Assembly: GCA_002474325.1 (NCBI GenBank)
Contig: DKNL01000280.1
Location: 1 to 21,430 of the forward strand
From: Opitutales bacterium UBA7389
Lineage (GTDB): Bacteria > Verrucomicrobiota > Verrucomicrobiia > Opitutales > Opitutaceae
DNA length: 21,430 bases
Direction of reading: 5' to 3'
A program made the translations under genes and the position numbers. Below, one piece after another: positions 8,366 to 16,069 of this stretch. The notes beneath the pieces are model-generated. The model searched no databases. It worked only from the letters and a program-made list of their open reading frames with translations, and was not told the DNA's origin. Position 1 is the first letter of the stretch, and each line of letters opens with the position of its first letter.

Positions 8366-8427
8366 AGGAGCGGCTTTACGCCGCGATCAGCTGAACATCC
8401 ATGGAATCATGGCGTAAAGCCGCTCCT
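8366..8427. repeat. REPIN-like pair of inverted repeats
   Basis: AGGAGCGGCTTTACGCC (8366-8382) and its exact reverse complement (8411-8427) flank a 28-base loop. Both halves extend with related bases just inside the arms (GCGATC and, read on the other strand, ATGATT). They therefore look like two copies of one short REP unit in inverted orientation. This is the organisation called REPIN, usually mobilised by a RAYT (TnpA-REP) transposase encoded elsewhere. The motif TAGGAGCGGCTT-acg-CCGCGA is very similar to REP families known from other bacteria. It lies between two co-directional genes. As RNA it would fold into a long stem that could protect or end the upstream message. Confidence 0.72.
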
Positions 8428-8471
8428 ACGATATTTGGTATCCATTTTCTTAAATTCTGTAAAACCTAACT

Positions 8472-9419
8472 TCACCCGGCACTAGCTTCCCACATATTGT
8501 GCAAGCGTTTCAAATCGCGCCGCATGGCCGCGAACACTTCCTTCTGTGGTATCTTGATATTCTGCTCTCCATGCTCCACTCCGCCAAGATCGTATTCAAG
8601 GTGTAGAGACACTTGGGGCTTAATTCCATATTCTCTGAGAGCTTTAAAGTAACCTTGAAAATCGACCATGCCTTGGCCGAGAGGGACGTTTTGCGGTTTC
8701 CACAAGCCGTTCTGCTTTTTCCAGGTGAAATCCTTGATTGGCATCGTTCGGATATGGCTTCGCAAGTAGCTCAGCCCCAGTGGCCAGGATGAACCGCCGT
8801 CGACCGACGCATGCCGAATATCATATTGGCAGCCCATCCATCTAGGATCTCGGCCATCTAGCAGGTGAGCCAGATCCGTTACGTAAGAACCAATCACTTT
8901 ACCCGCATGATTCTGATAGGCCCCGTGCAGCCCTTGCTCGCTATTAAACGCTTCCAGCCCGTCCAATTCATTCTGACAGAACTCCAGGTTTTTCAGAAGG
9001 CTGTTTCCTTTAATAGGCCGGTAATACCCCATCCGATAGTGAGTGAATCCCAATTTTGCAGCAATCTTCAATGACTGGATAACATCCTTATCATCCACGC
9101 TAGTTACGCTAGAAACGAGCATCTTTGGAGACATGCCTGCCCGCCTGATGGCTTCAACAGCCTTGGGGAGATCATTCTCAGCCCTTTCCGGCATTACATG
9201 GCCGCCCGGCCGAACCGTGAGATCCACTCCATCGAAACCCATTTCCACGGTGGCATCCGCCATGTCCTGATAGTCCAGAAACTGCAGGTGCTTGGAGAAC
9301 AAATTGACGTTTAGAAGATCCGAATTGTCGGTTGCCGCTCTGCCTGAGCCTGAACCAACCGCCAATCCCGCTGTGCCCAACGCCGCCAATCTGCCGAATT
9401 CCCTTCGATCCAATTGCAT
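8472..9419 (-). CDS. Tat-exported sugar phosphate isomerase/epimerase-like TIM barrel
   Basis: The protein has 315 residues. It opens with a twin-arginine signal (DRREFGRLAALGTAGLAVG, residues 4-22), indicating export of a folded, probably metal-loaded protein. The rest is an AP-endonuclease-2-like TIM barrel of the xylose isomerase superfamily. Markers are MGFDGVDLTVRPGGHV, YQNHAG, CQYDIRHASVDGG, MPIKDFTW and LHLEYDLGG. These place Asp, His and Glu at strand ends as in metal-dependent sugar isomerases and epimerases. Many PVC and Bacteroidetes genomes carry exported versions whose substrates are unknown. The start is supported by GGAAGAG about 7 bases before the ATG, one of the few clear Shine-Dalgarno sites here. 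It diverges from the enolase-superfamily gene and precedes sulfatase 2. Confidence 0.85.
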   Translation of the reverse strand: MQLDRREFGRLAALGTAGLAVGSGSGRAATDNSDLLNVNLFSKHLQFLDYQDMADATVEMGFDGVDLTVRPGGHVMPERAENDLPKAVEAIRRAGMSPKMLVSSVTSVDDKDVIQSLKIAAKLGFTHYRMGYYRPIKGNSLLKNLEFCQNELDGLEAFNSEQGLHGAYQNHAGKVIGSYVTDLAHLLDGRDPRWMGCQYDIRHASVDGGSSWPLGLSYLRSHIRTMPIKDFTWKKQNGLWKPQNVPLGQGMVDFQGYFKALREYGIKPQVSLHLEYDLGGVEHGEQNIKIPQKEVFAAMRRDLKRLHNMWEASAG

Positions 9420-9563
9420 GAATTCACTCTTCCAAGATTAGATTCTCAGGGCAAGCCCCTAGCTTGTTTATGAGCAGCGCGGTGCTGCTGAATACGTTTC
9501 CGGATCTAGCTTTCGTCAACGCCCCGCACTTGACCCTTCCAAACGCTCCCCTTAGCAAGCGGA
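9420..9563. promoter_or_regulatory. Divergent promoter region with an inverted repeat
   Basis: These 144 bases separate the start codons of the TIM-barrel (minus) and enolase-superfamily (plus) genes, so promoters for both should be here. AGCAGC (9473-9478) and GCTGCT (9484-9489) form a symmetric element around GCGGT. A second one, GGGC-AA-GCCC, lies near 9449-9458. Either could be a shared operator. I could not identify convincing -35/-10 pairs. Confidence 0.3.
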
Positions 9564-10955
9564 ATGGACATTGAATCTCGCTCAGCACGAATTGTCGACG
9601 CCAGTCTCTATTTCCTACCGGTCTCCATGCGTGTCCCGCTGAAATTCGGAAATCAGGTTCTCACACGAGTGATCTGCGCCCGGTGCTGCGTCAAGATCGA
9701 GGGCTCTGATGGATCGATCGCTATCGGCTGGGGCGAAACGCCATTGAGCGTTGGCTGGGTATGGCCGGCACCGATTAGTTACGAAGAGCGGGAGTCGGCT
9801 TTGCAGGCATTCACGGAAATGCTCACTCTAGAACTCAAAACCTTTCCCGAAACCGGTCATGCTCTGGAAATCGGTCACGCATTCCTTGAAGGGAGGCTGT
9901 CCCAACTACAAGGCTCATTCAACTCTCAGAGATCAAGTGAAGGTGCCTTGCCTCATTTAGCTGCTTTAGTCTGCTTCTCCCCGTTAGACATAGCCCTGCA
10001 CGACGCGTACGGGAACCTGCAAGGAAAACCAATCTACGAGACCTATACGTCTGAATACCTGACGAAGGATCTATCATCATTCCTCGAACCAGCGCACCAG
10101 TTCAAAGGAAAATTCCCATCAGACTTTCTCGAATCCGCACAGATCCAACTACCCGTCTGGCATTTGGTGGGCGGGCTCGATCCCATTTCTGAAGACGAAC
10201 TTACCGGCGAAGAGCCGGACGACGATTACCCGACGCTGCTCCGGGAATGGATCGATCGCGACGGGCTGAACTGTCTGAAGATCAAGCTTCGCGGTGATGA
10301 CTCCGATTGGGACTACAAACGGCTCGTTGCGATTGGCGAGATCGCCCAAGACAAGAATGTAGATTGGCTCACTACCGATTTCAACTGCGCGGCAACCAAT
10401 CCCGAATACGTCAATGACATCCTGGACCGGCTTCGCGACGAGTATCCTAGAACGTATCAAGCGATTCTCTACGTTGAGCAACCTTTCCCCTACGATCTGG
10501 AAGCCAACCAGATCGATGTCCATAGCGTCAGCGCCCGAAAGCCTCTGTTCATGGATGAGAGCGCTCACGACTGGAAGCTCGTCCGACTCGGTCGAGAACT
10601 CGGCTGGACAGGGGTCGCTCTAAAAACTTGCAAGACCCAAACGGGAGCTTTGCTGAGCCTTTGCTGGGCCAAAGCCCAGGGTATGACACTCATGGTTCAG
10701 GATTTGACCAATCCAATGCTAGCCCAATTGCCCCATGTTCAACTGGCAGCTCACGCCGGCACAATTATGGGGGTCGAATCCAACGGAATGCAATTCTACC
10801 CCGAGGCCTCTCTGCCAGAACAAGCAATTCATCCAGGCATTTACCAACGCAGGAACGGCATCTTGGATTTGAGTACAATCCAAGGAACCGGCTTTGGTTA
10901 TCGGGTAGAAGAAATCGAACGGAAGTTTCCAGAGCCAGCAGTAAGCTTCGAGTAG
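9564..10955 (+). CDS. Enolase-superfamily (mandelate racemase/muconate lactonizing-type) enzyme
   Basis: The protein has 463 residues with no signal peptide, so it is cytoplasmic. The superfamily abstracts a proton alpha to a carboxylate, and many members dehydrate sugar acids. The barrel is visible from about residue 190: KIK at 239-241 (strand 2 lysines), D272 in TTDFNCAA, E305 in YVEQPFP, and D331-E332 in MDESAHD as the likely metal ligands. LKTCKTQTG (K354/K357) and VQDLTNPMLAQ follow on later strands. The N-terminal capping domain is longer than usual, with an acidic insert around EDELTGEEPDDDY (about residues 211-224). The gene pairs divergently with a sugar-isomerase-like barrel, which favours a sugar-acid substrate. 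It does not match mannonate dehydratase closely enough for me to name the reaction. No Shine-Dalgarno is seen. Confidence 0.82.
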   Translation: MDIESRSARIVDASLYFLPVSMRVPLKFGNQVLTRVICARCCVKIEGSDGSIAIGWGETPLSVGWVWPAPISYEERESALQAFTEMLTLELKTFPETGHALEIGHAFLEGRLSQLQGSFNSQRSSEGALPHLAALVCFSPLDIALHDAYGNLQGKPIYETYTSEYLTKDLSSFLEPAHQFKGKFPSDFLESAQIQLPVWHLVGGLDPISEDELTGEEPDDDYPTLLREWIDRDGLNCLKIKLRGDDSDWDYKRLVAIGEIAQDKNVDWLTTDFNCAATNPEYVNDILDRLRDEYPRTYQAILYVEQPFPYDLEANQIDVHSVSARKPLFMDESAHDWKLVRLGRELGWTGVALKTCKTQTGALLSLCWAKAQGMTLMVQDLTNPMLAQLPHVQLAAHAGTIMGVESNGMQFYPEASLPEQAIHPGIYQRRNGILDLSTIQGTGFGYRVEEIERKFPEPAVSFE

Positions 10956-11000
10956 CCTCCTGAGTTTCCTTTAGCGTCCAATAGTGCAAAGGCTTACCAA

Positions 11001-11016
11001 CCTGTGTTAAAACAGG
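11001..11016. terminator. Near-perfect palindrome between convergent genes
   Basis: CCTGTGTTAAAACAGG is symmetric at 7 of 8 positions and lies in the 109-base gap between the stops of the enolase-superfamily gene and the PmoA gene. A bidirectional terminator is the natural reading. It lacks a T-run and has a short stem, so a protein binding site is as likely. Confidence 0.25.
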
Positions 11017-11064
11017 CAAGATGCCTATTATACTCTACGAGATTAATCGCTGCTAACGGTCTCT

Positions 11065-12057
11065 CTACTGCTTCGCGTACCGCTCGTAAGCTTGAGCGAT
11101 GCGGGCTAGATTCACGTCGCCTTTATGGAAAATGATGCGGTGCTTCAAAAAGACACGGGTACCGTTGGCCAAGGTAAAGGTGATGTCGTCTCGTGACTTA
11201 TCAAGGGAATTGAAGCCAAAAGCGTTTGCCGTAAACAGTCCGTAGTCTCTCACGTGCCAAGGAGTCGGATGATTAAAGCTGGAAGGATGATTCAAAATCG
11301 CCACACCCACACGTTCTCCGTCCATCAGCCCATTGTAATCCACCCAAGTGGCTCGCTTGCTCCAGGTATCTCCATCTCTTATACCTTCACTATTTATAAT
11401 CGTTCCACCCTTTCCCGTTTTCAGGTCCAATACAGTAGGAACACGAACACAGAGACCGGCATCCTTGATATCACCCAGTTCGATATCCCCATAACTAGCT
11501 ATCAAGCTAATATCGAAATCGATAATCAGCGAAGACTTGGTCTTTCGAAAAGCGATGAGCCGCTCGTCGGAGAGCAGCTTTTTCCCGGTGCTCCCGATAT
11601 AGTCGTTCTTGGCTCTAATCAGAGCCCGGTTTTCATTGGCATCGAGCTTGGAGAATTCTCGATGTACGGTGCGGCCAATTTTGGTGAGAGCCTTTTCGAT
11701 CCGCTCCTTTGCCCAGTCTTTGCGACTAGTGTATGTAAGGCTTTCCGTCCAAGTATCGAATTCTCCCATTTTCTGATGCCCGAACCAGATAGATCGATGG
11801 TGCGGGTGATCCTGCCGCTCTCCCTCGATATCTTCCATGGGATAGGACCGGGTCATAGGCTTTCCATTGGGCCCCATCACCGGCCACATGTAGGGCTTAT
11901 TGGCCTCGTCGATAATGTAGTTAGTAACCAGTTCTCCGTTGTGTTTTATCGTAAGTCCCGAGGGAGTCTCTTCGATGGTGAAACCGGTATCTGCACTCGC
12001 CCGGTGCAGCAAAGTGGCGGAACAAACTAGGGAAACGAAAGCGAGAAGCGTTTTCAT
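11065..12057 (-). CDS. Secreted PmoA-family (DUF6807) protein
   Basis: The protein has 330 residues with a signal peptide (MKTLLAFVSLVCSATLLHRA, cut near ASAD). The family signature DHPHHRSIWFGH lies at residues 83-94, followed by EFDTW. The C-terminal part has the RVPTVLDLKTGKGGTIINSE and AILNHPSSFNHPTPWHVRDYG patterns typical of this group. Despite the name, the family is unrelated to particulate methane monooxygenase function. It is common in Planctomycetes, Verrucomicrobia and Bacteroidetes near sugar-degradation genes and has no settled activity. The clustered histidines (84, 86, 87, 94) suggest metal or substrate binding. It diverges from sulfatase 3 across 171 bases and could share its control. 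Confidence 0.88.
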   Translation of the reverse strand: MKTLLAFVSLVCSATLLHRASADTGFTIEETPSGLTIKHNGELVTNYIIDEANKPYMWPVMGPNGKPMTRSYPMEDIEGERQDHPHHRSIWFGHQKMGEFDTWTESLTYTSRKDWAKERIEKALTKIGRTVHREFSKLDANENRALIRAKNDYIGSTGKKLLSDERLIAFRKTKSSLIIDFDISLIASYGDIELGDIKDAGLCVRVPTVLDLKTGKGGTIINSEGIRDGDTWSKRATWVDYNGLMDGERVGVAILNHPSSFNHPTPWHVRDYGLFTANAFGFNSLDKSRDDITFTLANGTRVFLKHRIIFHKGDVNLARIAQAYERYAKQ

Positions 12058-12228
12058 AAGCGATCGATTTTTCAGAGATTATAAACTGATTCGAACTGCA
12101 TTTATTGGCGATATTCTGACAATTGCCAGCTCCAAAGACATTTCTCACGCAGCCACCATCTCAACGCTTTACCTTGTTGGAATTCCACCAATTATGAAGA
12201 GTCTGTTTTTGATTCCCATTCCTGTGCT
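12058..12228. promoter_or_regulatory. Divergent promoter region of PmoA and sulfatase 3 genes
   Basis: These 171 bases lie between two outward-facing starts. A perfect 10-base palindrome TGGAATTCCA (12178-12187) sits about 40 bases before the sulfatase ATG, inside a wider TTGG...CCAA symmetry, and is a candidate operator. TATGAA follows at a -10-like distance from TTGTTG. Neither gene has a Shine-Dalgarno. These assignments are read by eye only. Confidence 0.28.
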
Positions 12229-13758
12229 ATGAAACGATTCCTCTCTCTATTCGCAGCCATTTCCGCTGCCCTCAGTACCTTTGCGGACGATCGACCAAAT
12301 GTCATCTTTATACTCGTAGATGACATGGGCTGGTCCGACCTCGGTTGCTACGGAAGCGAAATCGATACGCCGAACATCAACCAACTGGCCCAAGATGGCA
12401 TTCGATTCACGCAAATGTACAACACCGCAAAGTGCTTCCCTTCCAGGGCCTGCTTGCTAACGGGAGTATACGCGCAACAAAGTGGTATGGATAAGTCCGA
12501 TGGCGAGATGAGAAACGCGGTGACGCTTGGCGAGGTCTTGCGAGACGCTGGCTACCGCACCCTCGCCTCTGGGAAACACCATGGGACCGAAAATCTCTAC
12601 GACCGAGGCTTCGATCACTACTACGGATTAAGGGACGGATGCTGCAATTTCTGGAACCCGGGATTCCAGCGGCCCGGTGAGCCCGAACCCGGCCACAAGC
12701 GTATCCGGTACTGGTGCATCGACGAAAAGACCTATTATCCCTACACGCCCGTGGATCCCAATTTCTACGCAACCGATGCTTTCACCGATAACGCTCTGGA
12801 ATGGTTCGACGAGCCAGAAACAAAGGAAAAGCCTTTCTTATTATACCTCTCTTACAACGCACCCCATTACCCCCTACACGCTTGGCCCGAAGACATCGCC
12901 AAATACGAAGGCGTCTACGATGATGGCTACCAGGCCATTCAAGAAAGTCGTTACCAACAGCAAGTGGATATGGGGCTCATCAATCCCAAAAAGAACCAGC
13001 TAGTAGGAAAGCCGCAAGTCCGCGACTGGAATACGCTGAGCGATGTAGAGAAAGAGACCGAATCCACGCGTATGGAAATCTACGCAGCCATGCTAGACCG
13101 CGTCGACCAGAACATCGGCAAGATCCTCGACAAGCTTAGACAACAAGGTCGACTCCACAATACTATGATCTTCTTCGCGTCAGATAATGGAGCCTGTGCA
13201 GAGACCACAGGGGCTAAGGTAGTTTCCATGGCCCCCAAAGACGCAGGCAAAGTCGCCAGCTTTGATACCGTAGGAGAAGATTGGGCCATAATCCAGAATA
13301 CGCCTTTTCGCTATTACAAAAACTACAGTCATGAGGGCGGAATCTGCACCCCATTTATCGCTTACTGGCCTAAAGGCCTGAAAAATCCCGGCAGCTTCAA
13401 CCGCGAGCCAGTTCACTTTATCGATATTATGGCGACGGTAGTTGACATCGGCAAAGCAGCGTATCCGAAATGGCATCACGGTGTAGCTATCACTCCCATG
13501 CAAGGTGTTAGTTTATCGCCCGCTCTCGAGGGCAAACGGCTGGTTCGAGGTAAGCCCATTTTCTGGCAATGGAAAGAAGGAGCCGCCATCCGAGACGGAA
13601 ACTATAAAGCTGTTCGCTGGGGAGAAGACTGGGAACTCTACGACATTTCCACAGATCGGAATGAATCGAGAAACCTCGCAGCCAAAGAACCTGAGCGTCT
13701 CGTCAATATGGCCAAAGAATGGAAAAATTGGTACGCCTCGGCTAAGCTTAACGATTGA
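12229..13758 (+). CDS. Secreted S1-family sulfatase 3 (arylsulfatase A-like)
   Basis: The protein has 509 residues. It has a short signal peptide (MKRFLSLFAAISAALSTFA), metal pair D31-D32 in LVDDMGWSDLGCYGS, nucleophile motif C69-F-P-S-R73 followed by ACLLTG, K116-H117-H118 in ASGKHHG, H213 in YNAPHYPLHAWP, and D319-N320 in ASDNGACAE. This is the classical arylsulfatase A layout, and the C-terminus (WELYDISTDRNESRNLA) is typical. It differs clearly in sequence from sulfatases 1 and 2, so the three probably cut different positions of a sulfated glycan. It needs formylglycine formation by an enzyme not encoded in this window. It converges on uxaC across about 200 bases of repeat-like sequence. 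Confidence 0.93.
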   Translation: MKRFLSLFAAISAALSTFADDRPNVIFILVDDMGWSDLGCYGSEIDTPNINQLAQDGIRFTQMYNTAKCFPSRACLLTGVYAQQSGMDKSDGEMRNAVTLGEVLRDAGYRTLASGKHHGTENLYDRGFDHYYGLRDGCCNFWNPGFQRPGEPEPGHKRIRYWCIDEKTYYPYTPVDPNFYATDAFTDNALEWFDEPETKEKPFLLYLSYNAPHYPLHAWPEDIAKYEGVYDDGYQAIQESRYQQQVDMGLINPKKNQLVGKPQVRDWNTLSDVEKETESTRMEIYAAMLDRVDQNIGKILDKLRQQGRLHNTMIFFASDNGACAETTGAKVVSMAPKDAGKVASFDTVGEDWAIIQNTPFRYYKNYSHEGGICTPFIAYWPKGLKNPGSFNREPVHFIDIMATVVDIGKAAYPKWHHGVAITPMQGVSLSPALEGKRLVRGKPIFWQWKEGAAIRDGNYKAVRWGEDWELYDISTDRNESRNLAAKEPERLVNMAKEWKNWYASAKLND

Positions 13759-13761
13759 ACC

Positions 13762-13854
13762 TTGTAGGCACGATCGTTGATCGCGCTACTAAACTCTGCA
13801 TTCGAGTTATAGTAGGGATGGCACTTGCACCATGCCGCATTGGCAGTCCTACAA
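13762..13854. repeat. Imperfect inverted-repeat block between convergent genes
   Basis: TTGTAGG (13762-13768) and CCTACAA (13848-13854) bound the block. Inside are a hairpin with arms around GTT (13768-13786, containing CGATC and GATCG) and a unit starting GTAGGGATGGCACTTGCACC. That unit partly matches the reverse complement of the block's right end. It resembles a decayed REP-type unit, different in sequence from the one at 8366-8427. The hairpin could also end transcription from both flanking genes. Confidence 0.35.
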
Positions 13855-13959
13855 ATCAATCAAAGAGGCTCTTCACAAGCGAAGACCCTAAATTACTAAT
13901 ATTTATAAAACGGTTAAATGGGTATACGCTTCGCAAACAGGCTGGTATCCTGTCCTACT

Positions 13960-15366
13960 CTACACTACATCCACGCCGAAATAATCCACGGCATTTTGAT
14001 AGCAAATTCGGCGTACCATACCGCCAACAAGCTCCATATCGGCAGGCAATTCGCCGTTTTCAACATCCGTACCGACCAGATTACACAGGATACGCCTAAA
14101 ATATTCATGTCTTGGATACGATAAGAATGAGCGGGAATCCGTAAGCATACCGACGAAATGCGGGAATAGTCCCAAATTAGACAAGGTATTCATTTGGGCG
14201 ACCATGGCCTCTTTCTGATCTGAGTGCCACCAACCGGTACCTAGCTGTACCTTACCAGGCGTTTTGCCGTCCTGGAAATTACACAGCATTGTCATAGCCG
14301 CGTAATTGTCAGTCCAATTCAAGTTGTAGACGACCGTCTTTGGCAATTCATCCGTCAACTCAAGGCTGTCGAAAAACTGACCGAGCTTGCCGATCTGAGG
14401 TACATCTGAAATCGAGTCAAATCCGGTGTCTGGTCCAAGCTCTTTGAATTTGCGAGAGTTGTTATTTCTCAGTGCTCCAATATGCAGCTGCAACGCCCAG
14501 TCTTTCTCTGCATTCCAACGGCCAAACTCGCGCATCAGATAGAAACCGAATTGCTCTTTCTCATCCACTGTCGCCGCCTCACCAATTCGAGCCTTCTTAA
14601 AAATCGCCTCCACCGATGCTTCATCCGTTTCCGCAAAGAAACACCGCTCGATACCGTGGTCGCTTAATCGTCCGCTCATTTCATGAAAGAAATCATGGCG
14701 TGACTTCAAAGCCGATAGGAAATCACCCAGTGATTCGATCGTCGTGCCGCATGTTTCAGCTAACCTATCCACCCAAGCATTAAAATGTTCGGGAACATCC
14801 ACTAGCAGGCCTTTATCTGGACGGAAAGTAGGCACGACTTTTGTATCCAGTCCTAAGGAAGCGATGGACTTGTGATGCTCCAGGGTATCGGTCGGATCGT
14901 CGGTCGTTCCTACCATTTTGACCTTGAAATTCTTCAGAATCCCTTGAGCGCTCAGATCCTCCGATTTCAATCGTTCGCTGCCCGCGTTCCAAATTTCTTC
15001 AGCCGTATCTTCACAAATGATAAGATCGATATCGAAATAGCGTTTCAGCTCCAAATGGCTCCAATGATATAGAGGATTACGCATTGTATTCGGAACGGTC
15101 TTACACCAAGCCAAAAACTTATCGTAGGGATCCGCATCGCCGGTAACCAAAGGTTCAGGCACCCCATTCGCTCGCATGGCCCGCCATTTGTAATGGTCGC
15201 CTTCCAGCCAGATCTCGAACATGTTTGCGAATACGCGATTGGTAGCTACATCTTCCGGTGGCAGGTGGCAGTGATAGTCGAATATCGGTTCGTCCTTGGC
15301 GTAGTGCGTGTACAATTCTTTAGCCGCATCGTTCTGCAACATAAAATCGTCGTTGATAAACGTCAT
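13960..15366 (-). CDS. uxaC: Glucuronate/galacturonate isomerase UxaC
   Basis: The protein has 468 residues, matching the usual 466-470 of UxaC. It converts D-glucuronate to D-fructuronate and D-galacturonate to D-tagaturonate in the cytoplasm. It is a TIM barrel of the amidohydrolase superfamily. MTFINDDFMLQNDAAKELY starts exactly like known UxaC proteins, so I chose the ATG at 15366 over an in-frame ATG 17 codons upstream (15417). FDYHCHLPPEDVATNR carries the metal-binding His pair (H32, H34). KMVGTTDDPTDTLEHH, LQLHIGALRNNNSR, GTGWWHSDQKEAM and TDSRSFLSYPRHEYFRR are all family signatures. No break is seen. It is the clearest evidence for uronate use here. The probable partner uxaE lies upstream on the same strand, with 671 bases containing a broken gene in between. 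Confidence 0.96.
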   Translation of the reverse strand: MTFINDDFMLQNDAAKELYTHYAKDEPIFDYHCHLPPEDVATNRVFANMFEIWLEGDHYKWRAMRANGVPEPLVTGDADPYDKFLAWCKTVPNTMRNPLYHWSHLELKRYFDIDLIICEDTAEEIWNAGSERLKSEDLSAQGILKNFKVKMVGTTDDPTDTLEHHKSIASLGLDTKVVPTFRPDKGLLVDVPEHFNAWVDRLAETCGTTIESLGDFLSALKSRHDFFHEMSGRLSDHGIERCFFAETDEASVEAIFKKARIGEAATVDEKEQFGFYLMREFGRWNAEKDWALQLHIGALRNNNSRKFKELGPDTGFDSISDVPQIGKLGQFFDSLELTDELPKTVVYNLNWTDNYAAMTMLCNFQDGKTPGKVQLGTGWWHSDQKEAMVAQMNTLSNLGLFPHFVGMLTDSRSFLSYPRHEYFRRILCNLVGTDVENGELPADMELVGGMVRRICYQNAVDYFGVDVV

Positions 15367-15485
15367 TATCTTGAGTATCGAATTCGATTTAGTGAAGTCC
15401 AGTCGCAATACACGCATTCTATCATTTAGATAGTGACCCGCTAACGCTAATGCCTCAGCAACAGTTTATTATAAGACGATAAAGT

Positions 15486-16069
15486 ATGGATGACGTTGGC
15501 GACGCTTACGATGCCCTCATCGAGTATAGGATTCACCTATCAGAATAGATGGACTGGCTGACTACATACTAATTAAGAGAAACTATCGAAGACTGCGTCA
15601 CACTTTCCTTCGCCACCTGGGAAACCGGAGACCCCTGTGAGCTCCTAATTATCGATAAAGATATGAAGGCTGTCATTGGAGTGAACGAATTGAAACGCGT
15701 CAACAAAATCGACCTCGTTTGCAATCTAGGCTAATGGTACACGAAAGCCATTTGGGCCAAGGAGTCGTACCAGAAGCTGTACGACAGATCCACGACTTCG
15801 CCTTCAAGAAAATCAGATTGTTTAGCTTAGAAATCGTCGTCGCTGAAACTAACTTTGCTAGCCGGCGCGTAGCCGAAAAGGCCAAGGCGATCGACGAGGG
15901 TCCACAACAGGCTAGAATCCGAATACCCAGAGTTTCTCACGACGCTCTTATGTATGCATTGATCAATCCCAAAGCAAACCGATATATAGAAAGATCTAAC
16001 GTTAACGAATATCAACTTAAAAAACCCACCGTTTTCGCTACCTCGAAATATCGCCAATTAACTCGCTAA
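15486..16069 (+). pseudogene. Broken GNAT-family N-acetyltransferase gene
   Basis: From an ATG at 15486 the frame reads MDDVGDAYDALIEYRIHLSE and meets TAG. The same frame resumes ETIEDCVTLSFATWETGDPC, ELLIIDKDMKAVIG, NELKRVNKIDLVCNLG and meets TAA (15732-15734) where the family has Tyr of GYW. After a frameshift near 15740 it continues SHLGQGVVPEAVRQIHDFAF, LFSLEIVVAETNFASRRVAE and HDALMYALI. This is the standard order of RimJ/RimL-type GNAT acetyltransferases: acetyl-CoA loop G-Q-G-V, then EIVVAxxNxAS-RVAEK. There are three or more internal stops and one frameshift. The last frame runs on to TAG-type termination at 16069, overlapping the 3' end of uxaE by 32 bases. It is a decayed gene with no role now. 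Confidence 0.8.

Noticed and set aside
11254..12030. Long open frame on the plus strand, 258 codons
   Set aside because: It lies wholly antisense to the PmoA-family gene, which has a signal peptide and the DHPHHRSIWFGH signature. The plus-strand product matches nothing I know.
13762..13860. Possible tRNA in the sulfatase 3-uxaC gap
   Set aside because: The inverted arms suggested a fold, but there is no GGTTCGA-type T-loop, no seven-base acceptor stem at the right spacing and no anticodon arm.
15367..15417. Upstream ATG extending uxaC by 17 residues
   Set aside because: Known UxaC proteins begin near MTxFINDDF, which corresponds to the ATG at 15366.
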